A stretch of 64,000 nucleotides of DNA from an uncultured bacterium (GCA_942636505.2 CALOGB020000056.1:372001-436000), one strand, 5' to 3'. Positions 40,274-49,407 are shown, counted from the stretch's first letter. A program made the numbers and translations. Notes: generated from the letters alone by a model not told the origin.

Positions 40274-40374
40274 ACCCCTGGCCGTTCGTGACTGCCGCGT
40301 ATGTCGTGACGCTGGGCGGCGGCGCGATCATCGCGTTGTTGAGCTACCTCACGATGCGCAGGGCCGAGAAATGA
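40270..40374 (+). CDS. ccmD: Haem exporter small subunit CcmD
   Basis: 34 residues: MNPWPFVTAAYVVTLGGGAI, then a basic end (LTMRRAEK). One membrane helix with the conserved aromatic start and a Tyr. It stabilises CcmC-CcmE and helps release holo-CcmE. Start and stop overlap both neighbours (ATGA at each end). Confidence 0.88.
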   Translation: MNPWPFVTAAYVVTLGGGAIIALLSYLTMRRAEK

Positions 40375-40817
40375 AAGCCAAGCATCAACGCCTGACGCTG
40401 GCGCTGCTGGCGCTCGGCGCGGTCGTTGTCGCGGGACTGCTCGCGCTGTCCGCGCTGAAGGACCAAGCCGCGTTTTTCTACGCGCCCTCCGACGTGCGCC
40501 GCGACGGCCTGCCGCTCGGTCGCGCGGTCCGGCTCGGCGGGATGGTCGAGGGCGGATCGATCAAGCGCGCCGCGGACGGCATCACCGTGCATTTCACCGT
40601 CACCGACGGCCAGGCAACTACGCCGGTGGTGTTCGCCGGCATCGTCCCGGACCTGTTCCGCGAGAAATCGGGCGTCGTCGCCGAAGGTCAGTTCCAGTCC
40701 AACGGCAGCTTCGTCGCGTCGAACCTGCTCGCCAAGCACGACGAAAAGTACATGCCGCCGGAAATGGCCGGCAAGATGCACGAGACCAAGACGCTCGAAC
40801 CGGACGCCAAACAGTGA
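40371..40817 (+). CDS. ccmE: Haem chaperone CcmE
   Basis: 148 residues. N-terminal signal-anchor (residues ~8-30), then an OB-fold with FFYAPSDVRRDGLPLGRAVRLGGMVEGGSI. The covalent haem-binding His is in LAKHDEKYMPPEMAG (~residue 122). It carries haem from CcmC to CcmF/H. Coupled to ccmD and ccmF by overlapping start/stop codons. Confidence 0.95.
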   Translation: MKAKHQRLTLALLALGAVVVAGLLALSALKDQAAFFYAPSDVRRDGLPLGRAVRLGGMVEGGSIKRAADGITVHFTVTDGQATTPVVFAGIVPDLFREKSGVVAEGQFQSNGSFVASNLLAKHDEKYMPPEMAGKMHETKTLEPDAKQ

Positions 40818-42727
40818 TCGCCGAAGCAGGCCTCGCCGCGCTCTGGTTCGCGGGTGCGCTGGCGGCGCTGCAGCTGGTGATGGCAGCGATCGGCATTGCA
40901 CGTGGTCGTGACGATGTTGCGGCGGCGGTCCGGCCGGTGGCGATCGTCCAAGGGCTGCTCGCATTGCTCGCGATGGCGCTGCTGATCGAGCTGTTCCTGG
41001 ACTCGGACATGTCGGTGAAGCTGGTCGTCGAGAACAGTCATTCGGCCAAGCCGTGGCTCTACAAGTTCGCCGGGGCATGGGGGAACCACGAGGGCTCGAT
41101 GCTGCTCTGGGTAACGATTCTCGGGCTGGCCGGCGGCGCGGTCGCGATCTTCGAGCGCTCGCTGCCCGAACGCACGCTCAACGCGACGCTCGGCGCACAG
41201 GCGACGATCGCGCTCGGCTTCTACGCGTTCCTGCTGTTCTCCTCGAACCCGTTCGCGCGGCTTAATCCCGCTGCCGCCGACGGTCTCGGGCTCAACCCGC
41301 TGTTGCAGGATCCTGGCTTGGCGTTCCATCCGCCGACGCTCTACACCGGCTATGTCGGCCTCTCGGTCGCGTTCTCGTTCGCGGTTGGCGCGCTGGTCAC
41401 ACGCGACGTCGGCCCGGCGTTCGCCAAGGCGATGCGCCCTTGGGTGCTGATCGCCTGGATATTCCTGACGCTTGGCATCACCGCCGGATCGTACTGGGCG
41501 TATTACGAGCTCGGCTGGGGCGGTTGGTGGTTCTGGGATCCGGTCGAGAACGCCTCGCTGATGCCGTGGCTCGCCGCGACCGCATTGCTCCATTCGGTGA
41601 CCGTGCTCGCGACGCGCGACGGCCTGCGAGCCTGGACGATCATGCTGGCAGTCGTCGCGTTCTCGATGTCGATGATCGGCACGTTCCTGGTGCGTTCGGG
41701 CATCCTGACGAGCGTGCACGCGTTCGCGGTCGATCCGGAGCGGGGCGCGTTCATCCTGGCGTTGCTCGCAATCTACATCGGCGGAGCACTCGCGCTGTTC
41801 GCCGCGCGGATCGGTACCGTTCGTGCGGGCACGACGTTCGATCCGGTCAGTCGCGAGGGCGGGCTGGTCGCGAACAACCTGCTGTTGTCGGTGATCCTCG
41901 GCATCGTCCTGATCGGCACGCTCTACCCGATCGTCGCGGCCAGCTTCGGCGTGCAGCTGTCGGTGGGGCCCCCGTTCTTCAACAAGGCGGCGGGGCCGAT
42001 CGCGTTGCTGCTGGTCGCGGTGATGGCAGTCGGGCCACTGCTGCGCTGGCGGCGTGACGATGCGAGGGCGGTGCTGCGCCGTGTGATGCTGCCGATCGGC
42101 GCGACGCTGGTGGCGGCAGTCGCGTTACTGTTCGTCTGGCCGGGCGTGCTCCCTTGGGCCGGGCTTTCGCTGGCGGCCGGGCTCGCCGTCGCCAGCGTCG
42201 CGCCTCTGTGGAAGCGCAATCTGAGGCGCACGCCGCTCTTTACCTACGGCATGGTCATCGCACATCTCGGTATCGCGGTCAGCCTCGCCGGGATGGCATC
42301 GGACAGCGCCTTTACCAAGGAAACGCTAGTCGCGGTCCGCGCGGGCGAGCCAGCGCGGGTCGGGCCGTACACCGTGACGCTCGACGGCATTTCGCCAGTG
42401 ATCGGCGAGAACTGGTCGGCACTGGAAGCGCGGCTCACCGCGACACGCGGCGGCAGCGAGAGCATCCTGAGCCCGCAACTCCGCTTCTTCGCCAACCCGC
42501 CGACGAGCACGAACGAGTCCGCCATCCTGACGGTGCTCGACGGACAGCTCTATACCGTACTCGGCCAGCCGGATGGGCAGGGACGGTGGCAGCTCCGCCT
42601 CTGGTGGAAGCCGTTCGTGACGCTGATCTGGTTCGGCGGCGTGCTGATCGCGCTCGGCGGCATGCTGTCGCTGATCGGTCGGGTGCTCCGCGAACGACGG
42701 GCCGCGGTACGGGCCGAATGGGCATGA
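40814..42727 (+). CDS. ccmF: Cytochrome c haem lyase subunit CcmF
   Basis: 637 residues, about 15 membrane helices. WGNHEGSMLLWV (~residues 90-101) and the WWD motif GWGGWWFWDPVENASLMPWL (~residues 234-253) are diagnostic. A conserved periplasmic domain near the C-terminus (VAVRAGEPARVGPYTVTLDGI) is present. It ligates haem to CxxCH apocytochromes with CcmH and CcmI. GTG start overlapping the ccmE stop (GTGA). Confidence 0.96.
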   Translation: MIAEAGLAALWFAGALAALQLVMAAIGIARGRDDVAAAVRPVAIVQGLLALLAMALLIELFLDSDMSVKLVVENSHSAKPWLYKFAGAWGNHEGSMLLWVTILGLAGGAVAIFERSLPERTLNATLGAQATIALGFYAFLLFSSNPFARLNPAAADGLGLNPLLQDPGLAFHPPTLYTGYVGLSVAFSFAVGALVTRDVGPAFAKAMRPWVLIAWIFLTLGITAGSYWAYYELGWGGWWFWDPVENASLMPWLAATALLHSVTVLATRDGLRAWTIMLAVVAFSMSMIGTFLVRSGILTSVHAFAVDPERGAFILALLAIYIGGALALFAARIGTVRAGTTFDPVSREGGLVANNLLLSVILGIVLIGTLYPIVAASFGVQLSVGPPFFNKAAGPIALLLVAVMAVGPLLRWRRDDARAVLRRVMLPIGATLVAAVALLFVWPGVLPWAGLSLAAGLAVASVAPLWKRNLRRTPLFTYGMVIAHLGIAVSLAGMASDSAFTKETLVAVRAGEPARVGPYTVTLDGISPVIGENWSALEARLTATRGGSESILSPQLRFFANPPTSTNESAILTVLDGQLYTVLGQPDGQGRWQLRLWWKPFVTLIWFGGVLIALGGMLSLIGRVLRERRAAVRAEWA

Positions 42728-43251
42728 AGCGGTTCGCACTCTGGGCGCCGCTGGCGATCTTCGCGCTGCTGTTCGCGGTCGTGGCGAGCGGGCTGTTCCG
42801 GCCCGCGGAGAAGGTGGTGCGGTCGGCGATGGTCGGCAAACCGCTCCCCGATTTCGCGCTGCCGGCGATGGTCCCCGGCAAGCCCGGCCTGACCAGCGCG
42901 TCGTTCCGGCAGGGCAAGCCGCGGTTGCTCAACGTGTTCGCGAGCTGGTGCATTCCGTGCATCGCCGAGGCGCCGCAACTGATGCGGTTGAAGGCGATGG
43001 GCGTGCCGATCGATGCGATCGCGATCCGCGACACTGCTCCGGCGATCGCTGGGTTCCTCCGGCGCAATGGTGATCCGTACGAGCGGATCGGCAGCGATCG
43101 GGCCAGCCAGGTGCAGCTGGCGCTGGGCTCGTCGGGCGTGCCGGAGACGTTCGTGATCGATGGCCGCGGGATCGTCGTGAAGCAGATTATCGGCGATATC
43201 CGGCCGGAGAATGTGGCGGAGATCGTGCAAGCCGTGAAGGACGCGCGGTGA
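42724..43251 (+). CDS. ccmG: Thiol:disulfide oxidoreductase CcmG/DsbE
   Basis: 175 residues. Signal-anchor (residues ~5-22, ALWAPLAIFALLFAVVASGL), then a thioredoxin fold with active site WCIPC (~residues 75-79), the CcmG acidic-pocket context, and cis-Pro in SGVPETFVIDGRG. It keeps apocytochrome haem-site cysteines reduced. The ATG at 42724 overlaps the ccmF stop; another ATG two codons earlier is possible. Confidence 0.94.
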   Translation: MKRFALWAPLAIFALLFAVVASGLFRPAEKVVRSAMVGKPLPDFALPAMVPGKPGLTSASFRQGKPRLLNVFASWCIPCIAEAPQLMRLKAMGVPIDAIAIRDTAPAIAGFLRRNGDPYERIGSDRASQVQLALGSSGVPETFVIDGRGIVVKQIIGDIRPENVAEIVQAVKDAR

Positions 43252-43769
43252 GGGGGGCCAACCAAGTTCCCCTCCCGCTCGCGGGAGGGGCTAGGGGAGG
43301 GGCTACTCGTGTCTCACTAACCGCACGTTTGCGTCCTGCCCTCCCCCGACCCCTCCCGCGAGCGGGAGGGGAGATTCTTGCCGCGCTGTTGCTCTGCATC
43401 TCGCCGGCCTTCGCCCAGCCGGTCACGCCGCCCGCGCATTACGCCAACGTGCAACTCGCCGACCCGGTCAAGGAAGCCTCCGCCCGAGCGCTCATGGAAA
43501 CGCTACGCTGCCTCGTCTGCCAGGGCCAGTCGATCGCCGACAGCGATGCCGACATGGCGGCCGACATGCGCGCGCTCGTCCGCGAGCGGATCGAGCGTGG
43601 CGAAAAGCCCGCCTCGATCCGCGACTGGCTGATCGCGCGCTACGGCGATTACGTGACGTATGATCCGCCGCTATCCGGTCTTACATGGCCGTTGTGGCTA
43701 GCGCCGATCCTGCTGCTTGGCATCGGCGGCTGGATCGCGCGGTCGAGCTTTCGGCGGAGGACACGCTGA
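43248..43769 (+). CDS. ccmH: Cytochrome c maturation protein CcmH with element-derived N-terminus
   Basis: 173 residues. The functional core is intact: LRCLVCQGQSIADSDADMAADMR, with the LRCxxC redox motif that reduces the apocytochrome, and a C-terminal membrane helix (WPLWLAPILLLGIGGWI). The signal peptide ILAALLLCISPAFAQ begins only at ~residue 43. Residues ~7-41 (VPLPLAGGARGG…RPLPRAGGE) are translated from a palindromic element at 43267-43373. The GTG start is fixed by overlap with the ccmG stop (GTGA). No ATG or GTG lies between element and signal core, so either a long, basic n-region is tolerated or a non-standard start (TTG/CTG in the signal) is used. Confidence 0.9.
   Translation: MRGANQVPLPLAGGARGGATRVSLTARLRPALPRPLPRAGGEILAALLLCISPAFAQPVTPPAHYANVQLADPVKEASARALMETLRCLVCQGQSIADSDADMAADMRALVRERIERGEKPASIRDWLIARYGDYVTYDPPLSGLTWPLWLAPILLLGIGGWIARSSFRRRTR
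43267..43373. repeat. Palindromic element inside ccmH coding sequence
   Basis: TTCCCCTCCCGCTCGCGGGA + GGGGCTAGGGGAGGG against CCCTCCCCCGACCCCTCCCGCGAGCGGGAGGGGA. Same class as the copy inside gspE. Confidence 0.92.
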
Positions 43770-44413
43770 TGGGGTATTTCTGGCTGGCCGCGATCGGGGT
43801 GGGGGCGTTTGCGCTGCTCGCAGTATTGAAGGTGAACCGCGTCCTGTGGACGATGGTCGCTGCGGCGCTGATGCTCGGTGCGGCGGGATACGCGTGGCAG
43901 GGGCAGCCTGGGCTTGCTGGCCACGAAGTGTCGCCTGGACTTGCAGCAACGCCGGACGACAGCGCGATGCTCGAACTGCGCGACCAGATGCTCGAGCGGT
44001 ATACGGGCGCGGCAGCGTATCTGGTTGCGGCGGACGCGATGACGCGCATCGGCGACCGTCGCGCGGCGGTGCAGGTTTTGCTCGGAGGGCTCAGGATCGC
44101 CCCGAAGAGCGTGGTGATGTGGACGGGGCTCGCCAACGCGCTGGCGGCGCATGATGCCAACCAGGTTTCGCCGCCCGCGCTGTTCGCGTTCCAGCAAGCG
44201 ATGCGATTGGCGCCCAAGCATCCTGCTCCGCCGTTCTTCTTGGGGCTGGCGTATGTGCGTGCGGGAGAGTTCGCGACGGCTCGGCCATATTGGGCAAAGG
44301 CGCTGGCGCTGACGCCGGCCAACATCTCATACCGGGGCGAGATCGCCACTCGGCTCGCGTTGCTGGATCGGTTTCTAGCTATGCAGGATACGCCGAACGC
44401 GAGCCAAAAATAA
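43769..44413 (+). CDS. ccmI: Cytochrome c biogenesis TPR protein CcmI/CycH
   Basis: 214 residues. Two N-terminal membrane helices (MGYFWLAAIGVGAFALLAVL and LWTMVAAALMLGAAGYAW), then periplasmic TPR-like repeats (ALLAF/FQQAMRLAPKHPAPPFFLGLAYVRAGEFATARPYWAKAL). CcmI presents apocytochrome tails to CcmF/H. It is shorter than many CcmI proteins but has the expected order. The start overlaps the ccmH stop (TGATG). Last gene of the operon; a strong hairpin follows. Confidence 0.88.
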   Translation: MGYFWLAAIGVGAFALLAVLKVNRVLWTMVAAALMLGAAGYAWQGQPGLAGHEVSPGLAATPDDSAMLELRDQMLERYTGAAAYLVAADAMTRIGDRRAAVQVLLGGLRIAPKSVVMWTGLANALAAHDANQVSPPALFAFQQAMRLAPKHPAPPFFLGLAYVRAGEFATARPYWAKALALTPANISYRGEIATRLALLDRFLAMQDTPNASQK

Positions 44414-44449
44414 TCCCGTTATCCTGGGACAAGCCCAGGATAACGGGAT
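44413..44449. terminator. Bidirectional hairpin between ccmI and DUF3072 gene
   Basis: Perfect 16-bp arms ATCCCGTTATCCTGGG (44413-44428) and CCCAGGATAACGGGAT (44434-44449) with loop ACAAG, between convergent genes. AAAAATA precedes it, so the minus-strand transcript has a T-rich tail. Probable shared terminator. Confidence 0.75.
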
Positions 44450-44456
44450 GAAAGGC

Positions 44457-44675
44457 TTACTGCCCGCGACCGGTCTTCGACTGCAACTCGTCGATCTTCT
44501 TCGACGCATCCGCTTTGGTCAGCGTCTCGTCGAATTCCTCATGCGCTTCCTCGGAAAGCGTCTTGAGGTAGCTCGCCTGCGCACCGGTCATCTTCTCGTC
44601 GCCGGTGGTCCAGTCGTCCGGGTCCTTCTCGGCGTTCGAGAACGGTTCGGACTTGGGGTTCGGGGTGTCGGACAT
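44457..44675 (-). CDS. DUF3072 domain protein
   Basis: 72 residues from MSDTPNPKSEPFSNAEKDPD. Hydrophilic and acidic; WTTGDEKMTGAQASYLKTLSEEAHEEF and the Leu/Lys helix LTKADASKKIDELQSKTGR mark the DUF3072 family, which has no assigned function. Start chosen for the GGGGAAAGGAA ribosome-binding site; a further nine residues upstream are possible. It stands alone, converging on the ccm operon. Confidence 0.85.
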   Translation of the reverse strand: MSDTPNPKSEPFSNAEKDPDDWTTGDEKMTGAQASYLKTLSEEAHEEFDETLTKADASKKIDELQSKTGRGQ

Positions 44676-44726
44676 TGGAAATTCCTTTCCCCTGTCCAAC
44701 ACCCATGTTCCGTATCCGTTCCCGAG

Positions 44727-45833
44727 TCAGCCTGCCCATGCTTCGTAAGGTAAACCTAGATCATCGGCGACCGCCTTGTACGCGATCTTGCCTTTGTAGA
44801 CGTTCAGCCCGTTGGCGAGATGCGGGTCGGCCTTCATCGCGGCCTCGGCACCGAGATTGGCGAGCTTGAGCGCGAACGGCAGCGTCGCATTGTTCAGCGC
44901 GAAGGCCGAGGTGCGCGCAACTGCACCCGGCATGTTGGCGACACAGTAATGGATCACGCCGTCGACCTCGAACACGGGGTCCTCATGCGTCGTGGCATGC
45001 GACGTCTCGAAGCACCCGCCCTGGTCGATCGCGATGTCGACCAGCACGGAGCCGCGCTTCATCGTCTTCAGCATTTCGCGCGTGACGAGCTTGGGTGCAG
45101 CAGCCCCAGGCACCAGCACCGCACCGATCACCAGATGCGCATTCTTCACCGCCGCCGCGATCGCGGCCTTCGACGCATACGCCGTCTTGATCTGGCTGGA
45201 GAAGAACATGTCGAGTTCGGCCAAGCGATCGTTCGAGATGTCGTAGATCGTCACGTCGGCGCGCATGCCGACCGCCATCTGCGCGGCGTTGACGCCCGAG
45301 ACGCCGCCACCGAGGATCGCGACCTTCGCCGGCGCGACACCGGGGACGCCGCCGAGCAGGACGCCACGTCCGCCCTGCTCCTTCTCGAGATAATGCGCGC
45401 CGACCTGCACCGACATGCGGCCTGCGACCTCGGACATCGGCTTGAGCAACGGCAGGCCGCGACGGTTGTCGGTGACGGTCTCGTACGCGATGCAGGTTGC
45501 GCCGGACTTCATCAGCCCCTCGGCCTGCGGCTTGTCCGCGGCGAGGTGGAGGTAGGTGAACAGCAGGTGGCGCGGCTCGAGCATCGCGATCTCGCTCGGC
45601 TGCGGCTCCTTCACCTTCACGATCATGTCGGCGCCGGCGAACACCGCGGCGGCGGTCGGCAGGATCGTCGCGCCTGCGTCGACATAGTCCTGGTCCTCGA
45701 AATCGATGCCCGATCCGGCCTGCGTCTCGACGACGACCTCGTGACCGGCGGCGACCAGTTCGGCGACCGACGGTGGGGTCAGGCCGACGCGATATTCGTG
45801 GTTCTTGATTTCCTTGGGGACACCGACGCGCAT
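44727..45833 (-). CDS. ald: Alanine dehydrogenase
   Basis: 368 residues. NAD-dependent, interconverts L-alanine and pyruvate plus ammonia. It opens [20 protein letters not shown]; active-site Lys is in IVKVKEPQ and His in [10 protein letters not shown]. The Rossmann motif is [15 protein letters not shown], and [19 protein letters not shown] is the alanine dehydrogenase signature. The start was set at 45833, where homologous sequence begins; an upstream in-frame extension would run through the operator dyad. Divergent from an Lrp-type regulator, the usual arrangement for ald. Confidence 0.96.
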   Translation of the reverse strand: MRVGVPKEIKNHEYRVGLTPPSVAELVAAGHEVVVETQAGSGIDFEDQDYVDAGATILPTAAAVFAGADMIVKVKEPQPSEIAMLEPRHLLFTYLHLAADKPQAEGLMKSGATCIAYETVTDNRRGLPLLKPMSEVAGRMSVQVGAHYLEKEQGGRGVLLGGVPGVAPAKVAILGGGVSGVNAAQMAVGMRADVTIYDISNDRLAELDMFFSSQIKTAYASKAAIAAAVKNAHLVIGAVLVPGAAAPKLVTREMLKTMKRGSVLVDIAIDQGGCFETSHATTHEDPVFEVDGVIHYCVANMPGAVARTSAFALNNATLPFALKLANLGAEAAMKADPHLANGLNVYKGKIAYKAVADDLGLPYEAWAG

Positions 45834-45845
45834 TGTTTCCACTCC

Positions 45846-45865
45846 ATTATCGTTTGCGCGATAAT
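45846..45865. promoter_or_regulatory. Candidate Lrp/AldR operator
   Basis: Perfect 7-bp inverted repeat ATTATCG (45846-45852) / CGATAAT (45859-45865) with a 6-bp spacer, between ald and the divergent Lrp-type regulator. AsnC/Lrp proteins bind dyads of this size. Its closeness to the ald start (13 bp) suggests control of ald. Confidence 0.5.
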
Positions 45866-45960
45866 AGCGCGCCTTGGACGGGAAGGGTTCGCAAACTGGT
45901 CGCGGTGCGATACCGCATCTGCAAGATGATTGCATCCGTCGTCGTCGAAACGGGATAAAC

Positions 45961-46401
45961 TTGAGCATCACGATCGAACGCAGGATTCTGGACCTGCTCG
46001 CCGCCAACTCCGACCTGACCAGCGCGCAGCTCGGCGACGCGGTCGGGCTGTCGGCGAGCGCCGCGCATCGCCGGGTCGCGCAGCTTCGGGAGAGCGGCGC
46101 GATCGTCGGTTACCGTGCGGTGCTATCGCAGGCAGCGCGCGGTGATCCGAGCATTGTCCTCGTCAACGTCACGCTCCGCGATCAGCGCAAGGAGACGATG
46201 GCGGCGTTCGAGGCAGAGATCGTCGAGTGTCCGCAGGTCGTGCAATGCTTCCTGATGAGCGGGGAGGCAGATTACATGCTCCACGTCGAGATCCGCCACG
46301 GCGAGACGTTCGAGCGCATCCACCGCGAGACCTTGTCGCAACTGCCGGGGGTGACTCGGCTGGCCTCGCACTTCGTCATCCGGGAAGTCATCAGGCGCTA
46401 G
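45961..46401 (+). CDS. Lrp/AsnC-family regulator, probably of ald
   Basis: 146 residues from a TTG start (SITIERRILDLLAANSDLT…). The N-terminal HTH is LTSAQLGDAVGLSASAAHRRVAQLRESGAIVGYRAVL; the C-terminal RAM ligand/oligomerisation domain contains VVQCFLMSGEADYMLHVEI and the YML core. It likely senses alanine or another amino acid and activates the divergent ald. No ATG fits; a longer frame upstream reaches 45874 but is not Lrp-like. Confidence 0.92.
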   Translation: MSITIERRILDLLAANSDLTSAQLGDAVGLSASAAHRRVAQLRESGAIVGYRAVLSQAARGDPSIVLVNVTLRDQRKETMAAFEAEIVECPQVVQCFLMSGEADYMLHVEIRHGETFERIHRETLSQLPGVTRLASHFVIREVIRR

Positions 46402-46437
46402 ATTCTGGCGGCCGGACGTTCGGCGCATACGCAATTC

Positions 46438-46551
46438 TTCTCCCCTCCCTGGAAGGGAGGGGGCGGGGGTGGGTTGGCTTCCGCATTACCGAACGTCGGC
46501 GGCACAAGCAGGCCGACCCACCCCCAACCCCTCCCTTCCCGGGAGGGGAGC
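46438..46551. repeat. Palindromic element (CCCTCCCTGGAAGGGAGGGG class)
   Basis: TCTCCCCTCCCTGGAAGGGA + GGGGGCGGGGGTGGGTTGG against CCGACCCACCCCCAACCCCTCCCTTCCCGGGAGGGGA. Near copy of 31521-31632. It occupies most of the 319-nt gap between the regulator and kup, which holds no gene. Confidence 0.92.
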
Positions 46552-46631
46552 AAGTGTAGGCAACGTTTCGATACTAGACCGATCAGCCCCAGTTAATCCA
46601 CGCTAACCGCCCCGCCGTTGCCGCCTCCCGG

Positions 46632-46715
46632 CCCGCATGCTAAATGCGCGGGCTTGGGGCACAGGGTGAAATCGGAAATTCGATGAGTATTGCTGCACTT
46701 CCGGGCCGATTCACC
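46632..46715 (+). promoter_or_regulatory. Structured leader immediately before kup
   Basis: Two adjacent hairpins are possible. CCCGCAT (46632-46638) pairs with ATGCG(C)GGG. GGTGA-A-ATCGG (46665-46675) pairs with CCGAT-TCACC (46706-46715), ending five nt before the GTG start. No Shine-Dalgarno is visible, so the second hairpin would govern access to the start. Whether it responds to a ligand is unknown. Confidence 0.4.
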
Positions 46716-46720
46716 GTCCA

Positions 46721-48652
46721 GTGAGCGTCGACCAGACCGCCGCGGCCTCGACCGTGCCACCCGCCAATCTCGATCTCGAGACGGGGCATCACAACTCCGA
46801 CGGCATGCTGAAGCTCGCCTTCGGTGCGATCGGCATCGTCTTCGGCGATATCGGCACCAGCCCGCTCTACGCCTTCCGCGAGACATTCGCCGGCCATCAC
46901 AAGCTCGCGCTCGACGCGGCGCACATCATGGGCGTCATCAGCCTGATGTTCTGGTCGATGATGATCGTCGTGACGGTAAAGTACGTGATCATCATCATGC
47001 GCGCCGACAACAAGGGCGAAGGCGGCAGCCTCGCGCTGCTCGCGCTCGTCTCCGGCAAGACCAAGACGAAGCGGTGGAGTAAGGGCATCATCCTGCTCGG
47101 CGTGTTCGCGACGGCTTTGTTCTACGGCGACAGCATGATCACGCCCGCGGTGTCGGTGCTGTCCGCGGTCGAGGGCCTTGCGGTCGCCGCGCCCGCCTTT
47201 GCCGGACTGGTGCTGCCGATCGTGATCGTGATCCTGATCGCGCTGTTCTGGGTGCAGAAGAGTGGCACCGCGCGGATCGGCCTCGTGTTCGGGCCGATCA
47301 TGCTGGTGTATTTCAGCGTCATCGCGGTGCTCGGCATCCTCAGCATTATCCAGACCCCCGAGGTGCTTTGGGCGCTGTCGCCGCACTACGCGGTCGAGTT
47401 CTTCATCATCGATCCCGAGCGGGCGTTCTTGGCACTCGGATCGGTCGTCCTCGCAGTCACCGGCGCGGAAGCGCTGTATGCTGACATGGGCCACTTCGGG
47501 CGCAAGCCGATCGGCCTGTCGTGGCTGTTCTTCGTGCTCCCGGCACTGATCCTCAACTATATGGGGCAGGGCGCACTGCTGTTTCGTGATGGTCGCGAGG
47601 CGCTGGTCAGCCCGTTCTACAACCTTGCCCCCGAAAGCCTGCAACTCCCGCTCGTCATCCTCGCGACGATGGCCGCGGTGATCGCGTCGCAGGCGGTCAT
47701 ATCCGGTGCGTTCTCCGTGACGCAGCAGGCGATCCAGCTCGGCTTCATCCCGCGCCTGCGCATCGAGCACACCAGCGCCTCAACTGCCGGCCAGATCTAC
47801 ATCCCGCTCGTCAACGGCGCGCTGATGGTGATGGTGATCCTGCTCGTGCTGTTCTTCCGCACCTCGTCGAACCTGACGAGCGCGTACGGAATCGCGGTGA
47901 CCGGGGCGATGTTCATCGACACATGCCTGCTCGGCGTCGTGTTGTTCCGCCTTTGGAACTGGCCGAAGATCGCGGCGATCCCGTTGCTGGCGATCTTCTT
48001 CACCGTCGACGGCGCGTACTTCGCGGCGAACCTGACAAAGGTACCCGCCGGCGGCTGGTTCCCGCTGCTGGTCGGCTTCATCATCTTCACCTTCCTGACG
48101 ACTTGGTCGAAGGGGCGGCAGCTGATGATCGACCGGATGCACGAGGCGGCGATGCCGATAAAGGTGTTCATCGGCTCGGCCGCGAGCTCGGCGTCGCGCG
48201 TGCCGGGGACCGCGGTGTTCATGACCTCGACCGCGGACGGCGTGCCGCACGCGCTGCTCCACAACCTCAAGCACAACAAGGTGCTGCACGAGCGCGTCAT
48301 CCTGCTCACCGTGAAGATCGTCGGCCAGCCTTACTGGCCCGCCAACGACCGTGCGGTGCGCGAGGAGCTTGGCGACGGCTTCCACCGACTCGTGCTGCGC
48401 TACGGCTTCATGGAGGACGCCGACGTGCCCGCCGCGCTACGCCAGGTCCATAATTGCGGCGCGGACTTCAAGATGATGGACACCAGCTTCTTCCTGTCAC
48501 GCCAGACGCTGCTCGCGTCGGACAAGCCGGGCATGATGATCTGGCGTGAAAAGCTGTTCGCGTGGATGCTGCGCAATGCCGAGAGCGCGATGGAGTTCTT
48601 CCGCCTGCCGACGAATCGCGTGGTCGAGCTGGGTAGTCAGGTCGAGATTTGA
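46721..48652 (+). CDS. kup: KUP-family potassium transporter
   Basis: 643 residues with ~12 membrane helices and a ~150-residue cytoplasmic tail. [21 protein letters not shown] (~residues 35-55) is the family signature; [23 protein letters not shown] and [22 protein letters not shown] are also diagnostic. Proton-coupled K+ uptake at the inner membrane. GTG start ([10 protein letters not shown]), with a hairpin just upstream and no clear ribosome-binding site. Monocistronic. Confidence 0.95.
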   Translation: MSVDQTAAASTVPPANLDLETGHHNSDGMLKLAFGAIGIVFGDIGTSPLYAFRETFAGHHKLALDAAHIMGVISLMFWSMMIVVTVKYVIIIMRADNKGEGGSLALLALVSGKTKTKRWSKGIILLGVFATALFYGDSMITPAVSVLSAVEGLAVAAPAFAGLVLPIVIVILIALFWVQKSGTARIGLVFGPIMLVYFSVIAVLGILSIIQTPEVLWALSPHYAVEFFIIDPERAFLALGSVVLAVTGAEALYADMGHFGRKPIGLSWLFFVLPALILNYMGQGALLFRDGREALVSPFYNLAPESLQLPLVILATMAAVIASQAVISGAFSVTQQAIQLGFIPRLRIEHTSASTAGQIYIPLVNGALMVMVILLVLFFRTSSNLTSAYGIAVTGAMFIDTCLLGVVLFRLWNWPKIAAIPLLAIFFTVDGAYFAANLTKVPAGGWFPLLVGFIIFTFLTTWSKGRQLMIDRMHEAAMPIKVFIGSAASSASRVPGTAVFMTSTADGVPHALLHNLKHNKVLHERVILLTVKIVGQPYWPANDRAVREELGDGFHRLVLRYGFMEDADVPAALRQVHNCGADFKMMDTSFFLSRQTLLASDKPGMMIWREKLFAWMLRNAESAMEFFRLPTNRVVELGSQVEI

Positions 48653-48707
48653 TGGGCCACGTCGTAAGCCTCAGCGTGACACGCACGCATCTTTTTCCGA
48701 CAGTAGC

Positions 48708-48810
48708 TCCCCCCCGGCGAAGGCCGGGGCCCAATTGGAGAGGTCTTGGTAACGGAGCGCGACCCGCGTCATCGACGTCCCCCAATTGGACCCCGGCCTT
48801 CGCCGGGGGG
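48708..48810. repeat. Palindromic element before the 2H phosphoesterase gene
   Basis: CCCCCCGGCGAAGGCCGGGG + CCCAATTGG and its complement, ~40-nt spacer. Same class as 865-968. Its right end GGGGGGGTG lies just before the next start codon and is the only ribosome-binding-like sequence there. Confidence 0.88.
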
Positions 48811-48818
48811 GTGTTTCT

Positions 48819-49340
48819 ATGACGACCGGTCCAACCGAAGTAGCCCCGATCATCGTCACCGCCCTGTTCGGCCGCAAGGACACCGCGTTCTTCGATGCCA
48901 TGCGCCGCGAACATTTCCCGCCCGAGCGCAACCAGCTCGACGCGCACCTGACGCTGTTCCACCACCTGCCGCCCTCTGGCCTCGACGAACTCAAACACCG
49001 CCTCAACCAGGAAACGCGTGGCATCCGTGCCCCACAGGCGCGCGTGGGCGGCCTGATGTCGCTAGGGCGCGGTGTGGCCTACCGGATCGAGTCCCCCGAG
49101 CTCGTGGGAATCCGTGCGCGGCTTGCCGACGCGTTCACCGGCATGCTTACACCGCAGGATGCCGGCGGCTGGCGTCCGCACGTCACCATCCAGAACAAGG
49201 TCAGCCCGCAGGTCGCCAAGCTTCTGCTCGGCAATTTGCAGCGCGATTTCGCCCCGAAGGACGTCGAAATCGCCGGTCTGGGCGCGTGGTGGTATCGCGG
49301 CGGACCATGGGAAGCGATTTCCCGGCACATGTTCGCTTGA
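48819..49340 (+). CDS. 2H phosphoesterase (2'-5' RNA ligase/CPDase-like)
   Basis: 173 residues. Two HxT motifs ~110 residues apart, HLTLFHHLP (~residues 44-52) and HVTIQNKVS (~residues 121-129), define the LigT/CPDase superfamily, which acts on 2',3'-cyclic or 2'-5' phosphodiester links in RNA. IIVTALFGRKDTAFFDAMRREHFPPERNQL is the usual N-terminal strand. The precise substrate is unknown; a tRNA gene lies 68 nt downstream. The ATG follows the palindromic element directly, and its stop codon overlaps the tRNA-Met -35 box. Confidence 0.85.
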   Translation: MTTGPTEVAPIIVTALFGRKDTAFFDAMRREHFPPERNQLDAHLTLFHHLPPSGLDELKHRLNQETRGIRAPQARVGGLMSLGRGVAYRIESPELVGIRARLADAFTGMLTPQDAGGWRPHVTIQNKVSPQVAKLLLGNLQRDFAPKDVEIAGLGAWWYRGGPWEAISRHMFA

Positions 49341-49365
49341 CCGCCTCGAAACCGCTTCCTATAGG
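49337..49365 (+). promoter_or_regulatory. Promoter of tRNA-Met
   Basis: -35 TTGACC (49337-49342) overlapping the upstream stop codon, 17-bp spacer, -10 TATAGG (49360-49365). The predicted start is ~35 nt before the tRNA. Confidence 0.7.
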
Positions 49366-49407
49366 CCGCGCCTCGCAGGGAAGAACGCTTCCCTGACGGA
49401 CGGTACG

